A stretch of 64,000 bases of DNA, taken from contig JALRME010000008.1 of the NCBI GenBank assembly GCA_026120035.1, positions 1,178,001 to 1,242,000 of the forward strand. Direction: 5' to 3'. This document shows positions 21,943 to 33,769 of the stretch, piece after piece (within the stretch, counting starts at the first letter, position 1; each line of letters opens with the position of its first letter). This DNA is from Coleophoma eucalyptorum. Its lineage: Eukaryota > Ascomycota > Leotiomycetes > Helotiales > Dermateaceae. Below the pieces are notes generated by a model that saw only the letters and a program-made list of their open reading frames with translations, was not told where the DNA came from and did no database searches. Both the position numbers and the translations under genes were made by a program.

Positions 21943-23438
21943 CTATGCTTCATTCATCGTATCTATTGCCTCCATCAAAGCCATATCATCGACATCGTCG
22001 ATAACACCACCATCACCTTCTTCGTTGCCATCTCCGCGTTCGAGCTCCCAGAGACGCTGGTAGCAACCCTCATTCTCGATGTTGTAATGTTTGTAAGGAT
22101 TTGAAGGCTCCAACCAGGCTGAACATAAATAACAGTAGTGAGTACCACATGTCCGACATATCATATGACAGCAACCATGACTCTTCTGCGCTGGAGTGTC
22201 GCAAGAGGGGCATGGTCTTGTGTGCTGCTTAATATACTCTAGTGATGCCTTCTCTTCCTCTGAAATCTCTGATGCAGACGTCTCAGCAGTGCATATCATG
22301 TACTCGCCATGCCACCCACGTAGGCACCGGCTGCAGAATGCAAACGAGCAGTCTTCGCAAATCCTCATCAGATCTCGCCTCGCTGCAATTGCATCACCAA
22401 CAGCCGGTACTCCGTGCCCTTTTGACGGAGCACCCCCTTGACACCATTTGCGTGGGCAGTAAACTGTGTTCTTATCTGACTCCAATTCTGCCTTGCGCTT
22501 TAAGACCTCGTATCTTCGTATGGTCTCCGATTCGAGGGGGATCTGTCGAAGCTCGTCAGGAGTGATATCTGCTCTTTCCCTTAAACTTCCATCACCAGTG
22601 CTCTCTTGTTCTTTCGCACAACCGGGCGACAGACATCTCACAGATGGCATGTCCCCCTCTGTAATCGCTGCTGTATAAAAGTTCTGGAGACAAGATACAC
22701 AAAAGACGTGGCCACAATTGAACATGCGGTGACAAGCTGAGCCTTTTTTGGGATCTGTGAAGCCAGTCAGATGTATTCTGTATAGCAAGGAACTAAAGCT
22801 CCTTAATGAAATCTTACCAAGACATATTCCGCAGGTAAATGTTTCCTTCTCAAAAGCCGCACGTTTGGCTTTTCTGTCGAAATCTAGCAAGGTAACTTTG
22901 TGTTCCGGAGAGACTTTCAGTGCGACACCTTTGTCCAGTGTACCGAATGAGTTTTCGGCCTCTTGTTGCAAAAAGTCAATGTAAGCAAATACGACCTGCT
23001 CGTGTCCAAGTTCCTCCCACAGCTGCCTGCCAGCAACTTCCAGCTGATTTATAGTGGGTTTTGATAGCCATTGGGGAGTAGTAGACAACTTGAAGACGGG
23101 AGGGACCTTGGAAGGGTAGCCTTCCGGCAGAGTAATGTGTAGATTGAATGAAGGGAGGTTTGAGAGGTACTGTATGACTTCACTTGCTTGCCCTATCTCG
23201 ATAGTCAGTAGATGAATATCTTCGCGCTCTCGCTCGGCATATCCCTACCAGCATATGAACAAGGAGAATCTGGCTGAAAAGTAACGGCAAGAGGAGTAAG
23301 AGGAATGACCGGAATGTCTATTCGTGCAGAGAAAAGTTCTTCATCGTACAAAATGAGTTCTTCAAAGATGGCCGATATAGTGGAAAGTTCAGCGCTGCGC
23401 TCGTCCTGAAGGACAGGCGACAGAAGGTGGTAGGCCAT
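21943..23438 (-). CDS. RWD-RBR E3 ubiquitin ligase (RNF14/Itt1-like)
   Basis: Exons 23438-23249, 23192-22818 and 22754-21943 join in phase to 458 residues. The first intron (56 nt) has donor GTAGGG, branch TACTGAC and acceptor TAG. Residues 1-110 form an RWD domain (ERSAELSTISAIFEELIL, LHITLPEGYPSKVPPVF). RING1 begins CGICLDPKKGSACHRMFNCG and continues HVFCVSCLQNFY. The IBR follows (NTVYCPRKWCQGG, CEDCSFAFCSRC), then RING2 (CPSCDTPAQKSHGCCHMIC, CGTHYCYLCSAWL). In RBR ligases the cysteine of the GCxHM motif accepts ubiquitin from the E2 as a thioester, and it is kept here with an unusual second cysteine after it (GCCHM). The second intron (63 nt, 22817-22755) has no stop and preserves frame. 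The tail is acidic. Substrates are unknown. Confidence 0.93.
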
Positions 23439-24423
23439 TGCGAGTTGCCAATTGCTATATTTGCCGAGCAAAGAGAAGGTAACTATGACAATCAAATATG
23501 TTCAAATAATATAGAGGAATAAAGTGGATATGATTGCAGTCTCGCTGCAATAATAATGCAATGCATCCACATAGCCACTTTGATTGAAATTTAACGTCTG
23601 TCCCGTAGTGTCATCTCATTACTCACTCGGCGCATTCACTGCAATACGTACAGATCGCCAAAGGGTCCAGAATGAGACGGTATTGTATTACTGCATTTCG
23701 ATTAGGGTTGGGACCCATGACGTGGATACTAGTAAAGCCGCGTCGATTATCCATATTCTCTTCTCCGCCGTGCTGGTCGCAAGGGACGATATTACGAGTG
23801 GGCGAATGGCTGACGGTCCTGCCACCTTTCATACATGCGGGGCCATTACAGCAACTGACTGCAGCATGAACCATCGTAGCATCGTTACCAAACGAGCCAA
23901 AGTACTAAATTTAAGCATTTCGGCGAGGATTTTCGGTCATAGCCTCCCCCAGGAAACTTCGCGATTCCCGTTGGCCCCGACCCTGGTCACAGTCATCATG
24001 CCGAGTCTGACTACCCTTCGGCGAGGCATTTCGGGTATAGATCAACTCACTTGATGGTTCCTGTGTAGCACTTACCCTCCGCCGCAACTGCCTCGTAATA
24101 TGCCATAGTTGCAAGAATGTCGGCGAGCTGTTTTGGGATTTGTTCACCTGCTGTATGACTTGATTTATCTCATGTCCATCTGCTGCTGTTTCTCATCGCT
24201 ATATCGCAGCCATTTTTCGCTAATGTAATCCCACTACTTATTCTGGGTTATCTCCAAAGCCATTGTAGCTTCCTGCATTTACAAGTCCCGTGGCACTTCT
24301 CTCATATCAGTCTGAGACTGTAACTCATTCAGCGCTATTGTAACGCGCTTTTGTAACGACTTTGGTCAAATTCTCTCAAACCCTTTGCAACGGTGATTCG
24401 CTAGTTGAATCACAGCCGTCATC
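23439..24423. other. Intergenic between divergent RBR ligase and EF2 genes; possible unrecognised gene
   Basis: The minus strand holds ATG near 24107 (MAYYEAVAAE followed by a GTAAGT donor) and an open frame 23874-23623 with cysteine pairs (CCNGPAC, ICTYCSECAE) that could be its exons. No consistent splice path or family was found. About 60 bases upstream of the EF2 start there is a pyrimidine-rich stretch typical of fungal translation-factor promoters. Confidence 0.4.
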
Positions 24424-27218
24424 ATGGTCAAGTTAGTATATGAGTTTCTTTAATGCTATTCTATACACAGGAGACGCCCTCATCATGCAGCAGAAGAAAG
24501 TCGTATCACCCAAGTTATGTACTGACATTTAGGGAAAAATAGCTTCACGATAGAAGAAGTCCGAAGCCTGATGGACAAGGCGACGAACGTTCGTAACATG
24601 TCGGTTATTGCCCACGTCGACCATGGAAAATCAACCCTTACCGACTCACTCCTGTTGAAAGCGGGCATTATTTCGGCTGCCAAAGCTGGCGAGGCCAGGG
24701 CGACTGATACTCGTCAGGACGAAAAAGATCGCGGCATCACTATCAAATCAACGGCGATTTCTTTGTACGGGCAACTATCGGACCCAGAAGACATCAAAGA
24801 CATTGCCCAGAAAACAGACGGCAATGATTTCTTGATCAATTTAATCGACTCCCCCGGGCACGTCGATTTCTCATCGGAAGTCACCGCCGCGCTGCGAGTA
24901 ACTGATGGAGCTCTTGTCGTGGTCGATACTATCGAGGGTGTATGTGTCCAGACTGAAACCGTACTTCGGCAGGCTCTTGGAGAGAGGATAAAGCCAGTTG
25001 TGGTGATTAACAAAGTTGATCGGGCACTTCTTGAACTTCAAATCTCACAGGAGGAACTATACCAAACTTTCGCAAGGACGGTCGAGTCTGTTAATGTTGT
25101 TATCTCTACATACTTCGACAAGAGTCTGGGAGACGTTCAGGTCTATCCAGATAAAGGCACTGTTGCCTTTGGCTCTGGTCTACACGGTTGGGCATTTACA
25201 GTTCGACAATTCGCTCAGCGATACGCCAAGAAATTCGGTGTCAAGAAAGATAAGATGACTGAACGGCTTTGGGTACGGCAACGCGTCTTTATCTTTGATT
25301 ATTTATAAATACTTCGTGTTGGTATTGAATGCTAACTATATAATTATTATAGGGCGATCATTACTTCAACCCATCTACCAAAAAATGGACGACAAATGGC
25401 GTCTATGAAGGAAAGCAATTGCCTCGCGCATTCAACCAATTCATCCTAGATCCTATTTTCAAGATCTTTGCAGCGGTAATGAACCACAAGAAAGATGAAA
25501 TCCCAACGCTTTTACAAAAACTCGAGATTAAGCTTAGTCCCGAAGATATGGACAAGGAGGGCAAACAGCTTCTCAAGGTCATAATGCGGACGTTCCTCCC
25601 CGCTGCGGACGCCCTCATGGAGATGATGATCCTGCATTTGCCTTCACCGGTCACGGCACAAAAATACCGCGTTGAAACCCTTTACGAAGGTCCTCCTGAT
25701 GACGAAGCTTATGTTGGAATCCGAGACTGTGATCCGAAGGCACCACTAATGTTATACGTCTCGAAAATGATACCGACATCTGACAAAGGACGGTTTTACG
25801 CTTTCGGTCGCGTTTTCTCTGGCACAGTGCGTGCTGGTCTGAAGGTTCGGATTCAAGGCCCTAATTATGTTCCTGGTCGAAAAGAAGACCTTTTCATCAA
25901 GACGGTTCAGCGTACAGTTCTTATGATGGGTGGTAAAGTAGACCCTATTGACGACGTTCCGGCTGGAAACATCCTTGGCTTGGTTGGCATTGATCAATTC
26001 TTGCTTAAGTCTGGAACCCTTACTACTAGCGAGACAGCACATAACCTCAAAGTTATGAAGTTCTCAGTGAGTCCCGTAGTGCGACGCTCAGTTGAGGTCA
26101 GGAATGCTCAGGACTTGCCCAAATTGGTAGAAGGTCTTAAACGCCTCTCAAAATCGGATCCTTGCGTTTTGACTTCGATTTCCGAGTCAGGCGAACATGT
26201 CGTTGCTGGAGCTGGTGAGCTGCATCTAGAGGTCTGTCTGAAGGACCTTGAAGAGGAACATGCGGGTGTCCCATTACGAATTTCAGACCCTGTCGTATCT
26301 TACCGCGAGACAGTCACCGGAAAATCGAGTAAGACTGCTTTATCAAAATCGGCTAACAAACACAATCGCCTTTATGTGGTTGCAGAGCCACTCGATGAAG
26401 AGCTTTCTAAAAACATCGAAGCTGGCAAGATTAGTCCTCGTGATGATGTCAAGGCTCGAGCTCGTATTCTGGCTGATGAGTATGGATGGGACGTTACGGA
26501 TGCACGAAAGATATGGTGTTTTGGCCCAGATGGTAATGGTGCAAACGTCATCGTTGACCAAACCAAAGCTGTCCAATACTTGAACGAAATCAAGGACTCT
26601 GTTGTCTCTGGATTCCAATGGGCCTCAAGAGAGGGTCCCATTGCAGAGGAACCGATGAGATCTTGCCGCTTCAACATTATGGACGTAACTCTACACGGTG
26701 ACGCAATTCACCGTGGAGGCGGACAGATTCTTCCAACCACTCGCCGAGTTCTTTACGCTGCTGCTCTCCTTGCAGAGCCTGGGCTACTAGAGCCAATTTA
26801 TCTCGTCGAAATCCAAGTCCCAGAACAGGCCATGCGAGGTGTTTACGGAGTCCTTTCAAGGCGTCGAGGCCACGTTTTCAGTGAAGAACAACGCCCTGGC
26901 ACACCACTGTTCACAATCAAGGCGTATCTTCCTATCATGGAATCCTTCGGCTTTTTGGTAGATCTTCGACAAGCCACTGGCGGCCAGGCATTCCCTCAGT
27001 CTGTCTTTGACCACTGGGAAATTTTGCCAGGCGGTTCTCCTTTGGACCCAATGTCGCTGGTTGGCAAGACGGTTCAAGACATGCGGAAGCGCAAGGGTCT
27101 CAAGATTGAGGTACCTGGAGTTGAAAATGTATGTCCCCTATCTCTTTCTTTTCCTTTCTGGTCTTAATCCTGGTATCACCTGCTAATACATATTTATTAG
27201 TTCTACGATAATCTTTAA
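24424..27218 (+). CDS. EF2: Translation elongation factor 2 (eEF2), divergent
   Basis: Exons 24424-24431, 24543-25272, 25353-27128 and 27201-27218 join in phase to 843 residues, the normal eEF2 length. The first intron splits codon 3 (MVN), as in other fungal EF2 genes. G motifs are present: AHVDHGKST, a DEKDRGIT switch, DSPGH and NKVD. The diphthamide histidine is His699 in DAIHRGGGQ. The protein translocates tRNA and mRNA on the ribosome with GTP hydrolysis. It departs from the fungal consensus, as I remember it, at places that are nearly fixed: HGDAIH for [14 protein letters not shown] for QAMGGVYG, GFLVDLR for GFNGDLR (residues 781-782) and a terminal FYDNL for YYDKL. Position 521, in the LTxxSESGEH segment, is Ser. 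This suggests a second, faster-evolving copy rather than the main one, but the rest of the genome is not visible. Confidence 0.95.
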
Positions 27219-27583
27219 TTTGATCTGATTTGATTTAGTTTTGTTTTTTCTTTTGCTATATTGTATAAGTGAATTTTATCACTTGGGTTTGTAGGAGTTA
27301 CGTTGGGTGGGGGGTAGATCATGCTCTTGAAAAGCACTGAAGGCGTGCGTGTGATATTTAGAGCGCCTATCTCACATGTACTAAATGAATATTAGTGAAA
27401 AAATCTGACCCTTCATAAGATGACGTTGTAAGAAAATCTCCAGTCTTAAAGGGCATCTTGTTCCATACATATTGTATTATTGAGGCTTGTGAGTCTTGGG
27501 ACAAACTTCATTTATGAACAGACCTTAATTATTGTTGCACTCAATAGGTGGTCTAGAACCACTGGCGACACAGCTATGACAAT
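27219..27583. other. 3' flanks of convergent EF2 and beta-glucosidase genes
   Basis: T-rich just after the EF2 stop (a TTTGATTTAG/TTTTG run), with no frame of note. Confidence 0.6.
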
Positions 27584-30349
27584 TTAGAGCCCTAGCCAAC
27601 GGCTTGATTCTTCCACGGTGAAACAGCCAGCACTTTCCAGATCATGTTCTGCCGATGACCCGCCCACAAGAACCTCATACTCACCCTTATCTAACACCCA
27701 CGTTTCCTCCATCTCATCCCACAGAGACCCTGCGTAAGAATCAATTTTCACCTCGACTGGTTTGGAACTTCCTGCCTCTACAAAGATCTTCTCGAAGCCA
27801 TGAAGCTCCTTCTGTGGCCTGCTTGTAACGGGGTTTCGGGGAGCGATGTATACTTGAATAACTGTTGCTCCATCCTTTGACCCTACATTATTGACGGTCA
27901 TAGAAACAGTTTCCCGTGAGGTTGACAGGTTTGAAAGAGTGAAGTGAGTGTATGAAAGTCCATGGCTAAATGAAGTGTCAGCGGCTGATGCTACGACATC
28001 TAAATCCCCCGCAAAGGGACAATGCGTATCAATGTGCTTGTTAATCTACTTACCCAAAGGGAAACAAAGCTGGGCGTTTCATCTTATCATGGTACTTGTA
28101 ACCAACGTAGATATCTTCGCCATACAAGACCCGGCCGTTCACGGATCCAAAATTAAGAAATGAAGGGCTTTCTTCCTCCGTTGCCGGCCAGGATAGTGGC
28201 AGTTTGCCGCTTGGGTTGACATGCCCGAATAGCACATCTGCAATGCCGTTTCCAGTTTCGTTTCCTCCATACCAAGCATGCAGGACCGCGTTTGCTGGAT
28301 CCAGCCATGGCATACGGAAGGGTGTGCCACTTTGCGTGACGAGGACGGTACGGGGGTTGACCCGGAGTACTTCTGCAATCATTCTGTCGATGCCAGGTGG
28401 TAGTTGCATATTTACCCGGTCATGCCCTTCAGTTTCCCAATCGCTCTGTAACATGTTAGCTTGGCTATTGCTTATTAACCAAGGCGCAGCGCGCGACCCG
28501 ACGTACATTTAACCCGGTGCAAAGAACACAGTAATCTCCTGTAGCGGCGGCGGCAACGGCCTTTTTAATAGCGTCCTCTGTATGGACTTGAGGGCAAGCT
28601 CCCAATCTGAATCCACCACCACCGAAAGAGACAATTCCGAGATTCTTGATTTTGGAGGTTTTTGAGCTTGCGAAATCTACCCTGAGGGAATATTGATTTC
28701 CGGCCTTAAGTTCGCAAACCGCAATCCTTTCGCGTGTTCCCTTGCCAAAGAACGCTCCTCCTCCTTCTTGTGGCTGACTGGTTTCATCAATGACGAGCTT
28801 GCCGTCAATATAGACGTTCGCTGTACCGTACACTGACAAGCCGAGATTCCAAGGTCCAGACACGTCGGGGGTGAAGATTGCCTCGTACTGGGCATAAAAT
28901 AGGTCGAAGTTCAGGGCAGGTAGCTTGTAGTCCATCAGCTGCACATGAGCCTCGCGGACGTACTCCTCGGAAACACATTTGCGATCTATCACCTCGAGAG
29001 GCTCATTGTAAAACTTCATCTTCCCACCTCGCTCGGTAGAACCTGGGATAGTTAACATACTTCCCATGATGGGAAGCATCTTGTGTGCATAGACACCAGC
29101 CTCGTAGACAATTTCGGTTGACTCAGGTATTGCATTTTTGATCGCATCGAACAATGAGACTGTATAGTATGGCTGCAATGTTGCACTCCCGCCGCCACTT
29201 GGAGATGGGGTTTTCATATGTGATCCAATCAAAACCAACTTCTTTGCAGTTAATGGCAGCGGCAAAATCCCGGATTCGTTTTTCAGCAACACGATGCTAC
29301 TACTGCATAGATCTCGGTTCAATTTTCGATCTTCGGGAAGATTTCGAATTCCCTCTTTCTCTGCCACGGTGACCTCCGATGCCCTCTTGATAAATTGAAG
29401 GACCCTCCTGGCTCGCTGGTCTAAGGTTGCTTGCTTTATAAGGCGAGAAGATGCAGCAAAATCTCCCAAAGCACCCCGATATTTGGTTTTTCCGGGCATT
29501 TCAAGGTCTAAACCTGCCTTGATAGCCTGGACGGTTGATTGAGTTCCATACCTGCTTTCTTAGTTCCTGTTCTGTGTTTGACCTATGAGGTCGACCTTAC
29601 TCACCAGTCGCTAACTATCAATGGGTCCCAGTCCCATTCTTTCCTCACCACCTCTAGGAGCCATTGGTCTTCTGAAACGTGAACACCATTGAGTTTGTTG
29701 TACGCTGTCATAAGACATCCTGGCTTGGCATCTCGGGCAAGAATCTGGAAAGGACGCAAGTAAACCTCACGGAGAGCACGGTTAGTGACAATGGTATTGA
29801 CTGCACGTCGCTCATGCTCCTGATCGTTGCACACAAAATGCTTCGGTGTGGCTTGAATACCCGTGCTCTCACAACCACGAACGGCATGAGCAGCTAGAAT
29901 CCCGCTCAGGTAGGGATCTTCCGAGTACGATTCGAAGCCTCGACCTCCCAAAGGCGATCGTTGGATATTGATTGTTGGTCCCAGCCAGCAATGGGCCCCT
30001 TTAGCAATGCATTCTTTCCCCAAGAGTTCGCCAGCAGACTGGAGAAGTGATTTATCCCAGGTTGCTCCGAGGGCTGTTCCGCAAGGTAGGCAGGCGGCTG
30101 GCACGCCCGCGAAGAATTTGGTACCGCGAATTCCATTGGGGCCGTCCGTTAAGCGGATTGCAGGTATGTTAAGCTCGTCTATTGCAGCCGTGTGCCAAAA
30201 ATCGGTACCTATGAAGATAAAATACAGATCAGCACCGTATTCGGTTGATATACCAGAGTCCTGAGGGAATAGGCCGAGTCACCGGAGAGAAGGTCCCATT
30301 TCTGCAAATTGTTCATGCGCTTGAGCACTGATTCTACGTCAAAAGTCAT
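27584..30349 (-). CDS. GH3 beta-glucosidase with PA14 domain, intracellular type
   Basis: Exons 30349-30283, 30208-29605, 29551-28507, 28445-28054 and 27965-27584 join in phase to 829 residues. The start gives [23 protein letters not shown], and the first intron (74 nt) splits GTDFWHT. The N-terminal barrel has [41 protein letters not shown] and [12 protein letters not shown]. The catalytic nucleophile is Asp223 in LIVSDWYGT. A PA14 insertion spans roughly residues 400-540. The second GH3 lobe has [17 protein letters not shown], and the fibronectin-III-like tail includes [12 protein letters not shown]. The enzyme removes terminal beta-linked glucose from oligosaccharides or glucosides. No signal peptide is visible, so it probably works in the cytosol on imported glycosides. 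It is the outermost member of the metabolic block ending at 46.8 kb. Confidence 0.95.
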
Positions 30350-31283
30350 ATCTGATGGTTAGGGCTCTGAGGCTCCGATATTGTGCCAAAATAAACAGGG
30401 GCGGGTTGGTGGGGTATGTTAAAGCTATCAGGACTTATAGACAAATATAATTCAAAATGGTTGGTCAACGAAGTTTACGACCATTCTGAGGTTTGAGTCG
30501 GATGGATAAATTCAAAGCCGGGACGGCTAATAAAAAACGGTAATGGAGACACAAAAGGCTGAAGTCATGCGACTTGGCGCAGTTGAACGTGGAGTAGAAG
30601 GTGGTTCCACCGGAAGAGGTGGTTCACCCGGAAGCGGGGGGAGGGGAAATCATGTGCACCTCGTCTTCACTGTGACCAGTATGCATTTCACTTACTAAGT
30701 ATGAAGTCCTAAGTAATATTGCAAGCTTGGAGCAGTAAGCAGTAAGCAGTAATCAGTAATTTCTTGGACATAAAGCGAGAAAAAGCAATGGAATGATACT
30801 ATTCAGAGATGGTAAATGCAACTAAGTCAGGTGACAACACGTTGCACTTTGCCAAATCACACACATACATAGAGACCATATAATCTCTGGAAAACATGAT
30901 TACTTGATAAATCAAATCTAAATACCAGGTATTTCATGCAATAGGTCACTTATCGATGGCGTTGGCTGGTTTGCTGGGTTCTGTCCTGCCGCTCCTTTCG
31001 TCGTCCATCTTCCACCGGAACGTTCTACAAATACCTCGGTCAATACCCCCAAGACCTGTTCATTGCAAACTGAACTTAGGCTATTAGTATGTAATTTTAC
31101 TTGGTTAGTACACATAGCTAACTATAGTAAAGATAGACCTCGTAGCGTAAGACAAGTATATTATTTGTCTGTTAGAGCCTTGTAAAATATAAGTATTGTA
31201 TCTAACAAACTTATATCAACCTAGGTATTTAATCTCTAAAGTGACCTTTAAGTGAACCTTTTGCCATATAATTCTAACTCTAT
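30350..31283. other. Intergenic, promoter of beta-glucosidase
   Basis: Contains a 7-bp tandem repeat (listed) and an AT-rich stretch 31080-31260. A 65-codon minus frame at 30918-31115 has no family signal. Confidence 0.55.
30731..30760. repeat. Tandem AGCAGTA repeat, about four copies
   Basis: Three exact AGCAGTA units followed by ATCAGTA. It lies about 380 bp upstream of the beta-glucosidase start. No function is implied. Confidence 0.75.
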
Positions 31284-33205
31284 CTATAGCACACCCCAGC
31301 TTTTCTGCTTACTTCTGGATTCTAAAGGAGTAGGGGCAGCAGCCGCGACCCTATCCACAAATCCGGGAGTAAGTATATCTTGCCTTCTAATGCATATTTC
31401 TTCACTCAGGTCTGAGAAGTCCGCAACCAATCCCAACTCATGTAACTTATGCCATTTCTCATATCCTCTACCAGTATCCTCCTCCTTGCTCCTCATACTG
31501 GCGCCATCTTCCTTAAAGACCATCCACTTGTTCTCCTTTCCAAATTTATCCCATGGGGCTTCACCATGCGCAAACTTCACCCACTTCTCTTGCATCAGTT
31601 CACTGACACGTTGGTGCTTTTCGGGAAGTGTGTGTTTTAGCACTCCCCAAATTAGCACGTTGTCCAAAGAGTGATGTGCCATACCACCCCAGGCGTTGTC
31701 ATAGGGTGATGGTACATCGAAATGCCAGGCATAGACGTTGGGCGCAGCTCGCGTGGCAAAGTAATGGGGAACGGAGTACATCCCGTGGCTGGTGAAGCGC
31801 TCAATTACGGCAAATGTTTCTGCATTTGACATTTCGGGCGTGATCTTGTAGATTTCGGCAATGGCTGCGGCTTTCTGAGGGCCGAGGAAGGAGGTCATCT
31901 TCTGCAAGAGTCCAGCTGCGGTGGGTTCCGAGAGGTCATCGGTTTTGGGCATTGGTTCGGGAGACATAGTGTCCCAGGCCTTATTCCAAATAATGCATCT
32001 TTTAAATGTTAGGGGGGTGGGGGTTGATATTGTGAGGCGAGGGAAGCTAACTTACTCGTTTATACAATCTCCCATCATAATGTTCGGACACCACTCAGGG
32101 ATGGAGAATTCCTCGTATTGGCTCATGGTAGGCATTGGTCTTGGAATCAGTACCACATCATCACAAAGCGCCATTGTGATCACGGGGGTAATAAACACTG
32201 GTACCATAGCAGCAGTGACTTTGGAAGCATCCACCGCAAGGAGCTGCTTTACCCGCTCGGCTGGAGAGAGATCAAGAGAAATTCCTAACTCGACGAGCAT
32301 TTTCTCATAGCAAATCTGATATTCATCGATGGACATGATACCACAGAGTCTCAGAAGTCCTGATTGGATGATGGCCGAAGAAAATAATGGTTCACCTCGT
32401 AGTAGATGGCAGCTCACAGAGACTCCACCGGCACTCTGTCCAAACAAAGTTACACGTTTAGGATCTCCACCAAATCCTGCAATATGCTTTTGGATCCATT
32501 GCAGTGCAAGAACTTGGTCCCAGATTCCATAATTTCCTACGCCGCTTTCACCATTCTCCTTGTTATACGCTTCCAAATCCCTTCCCGCCAGGAAACCATA
32601 AACTCCAAGACGGTAGTTCAGAGTGATGATGATAGTAGGGCGGTCTATTACTGTCGCCGATGTGGTTGCAAGGATGCGTCCATCATAAATGGGGGCTGAA
32701 CCGGTTGCATAAACAAAAGCTTTCATTCAAAGTCAGTCAATGCTACTGGGGCAGCAGCAATTTCAAAAGAACAAGTGGGTTTTCTCGATGTTGCAACCGG
32801 ATATTCAGCACTGGGGTTTGAATAGCACTTACCACCTCCGTGAAGGAACACCATAACAGGTAGGGGTTCGCCATTGTCGTCTGGCTTTCGCGGGACCGAA
32901 ATGTTCAGATTGAGGCAGTTAAACTCGTCGGTGGTGGGCATTTCCAGCCACGGTCTACTAGCTGATGGGATTGGGTAGAAGTCTCTTGGCGGCTGAGGGC
33001 AATATGGTCCTAGTTTTGTCCCATCATATTTTCCGTCTTTCCAAAGTGCTGCTGGTTGGGGCCGGCGAAAACGGCCGGGAATTTCGCCATATTGGATTCC
33101 AAGATATTGGCAAGTGGCATCGTCGTACGCAAGTCCAGTAATTTTGCCTAGCGATGGAACATCCAGCTCAACCGTGTCGATTACAGGTATTTCGTCGGAG
33201 AGCAT
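31284..33205 (-). CDS. Type-B carboxylesterase/lipase
   Basis: Exons 33205-32833, 32719-32056 and 31998-31284 join in phase to 583 residues; introns are 113 and 57 nt. The alpha/beta-hydrolase fold shows YLGIQYGEIPGRFRRPQP, the oxyanion loop VFLHGGAF (split by the first intron), TLNYRLGVYGF, and LFGQSAGGVS with the nucleophile serine. A His-containing motif HHSLDNVLIW near residue 450 is the likely catalytic histidine region. The family hydrolyses carboxylic esters, and some members act on secondary metabolites. There is no signal peptide, so it is probably cytosolic. It is transcribed divergently from the Zn2Cys6 factor that starts 564 bp away. The substrate is not predictable from sequence. 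Confidence 0.93.
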
Positions 33206-33769
33206 CGTGAATTGAGGGCTTAGTTACTTTGCAAGATATGTATTGGCGGGGAAATATTATTCAGACACGGCCAAAGTTGTAAAGTGGGAGTATAAAGAAG
33301 AAGAGATATGGCCAATCCAGGCTAAGTTGAACAGGACAAGATGGAAGATCGCAGGATTAAATGAACAAGCGAACGAGTGTCGGATGTTCGATCGACTATC
33401 ACCTATATCAACTTGGTTGGAGCTTAACTTTTACATTGACCAGTTGTTATCATGATATTGAAGGCTTATCTTATCGGTCAACGACGATAGTTCACTCTGA
33501 TTGCATTTCGGATCGGGTTTGCTACCGGTTCTCGGATGTTGCCAGCATCGGGTTTGACAAGCGTGGGATGCGAAGACTTAAGAGGAAATAGAGACCAGCA
33601 CGTGACCATGTTCCGAATAACTAACATACGAAACCTTCAACCTCGACTGCAAAGCCGACGCGCATTCAATCCCTGTGTAACAGCAACTGATAGGCATTTG
33701 GCTACCAATCAGCGAAGAAAGTAGCAGCTTGGAGAGCCAGCGAATCGATGCGGTAAAAAACCATCTGGT
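33206..33769. promoter_or_regulatory. Divergent promoter region: carboxylesterase and Zn2Cys6 factor
   Basis: 564 bp between two start codons facing away from each other. It contains several CGG triplets (TTATCGGTCAACG, TTTCGGATCGGG, ACCGGTTCTCGG near 33470-33540), the core of Zn2Cys6 sites. Control of the esterase by the neighbouring factor is inference from position. Confidence 0.4.

Noticed and set aside
20900..21950. Several 60-108 codon frames
   Set aside because: Overlapping on both strands with no family, no consistent start context and no splice sites.
26343..27077. Minus-strand frames inside EF2
   Set aside because: Shadows of the conserved EF2 coding strand.
24424..27218. Window as a sordarin-type biosynthetic cluster with EF2 self-resistance
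   Set aside because: No terpene cyclase, P450 or glycosyltransferase is present. Only the divergent EF2 remains as a lead and is reported separately.
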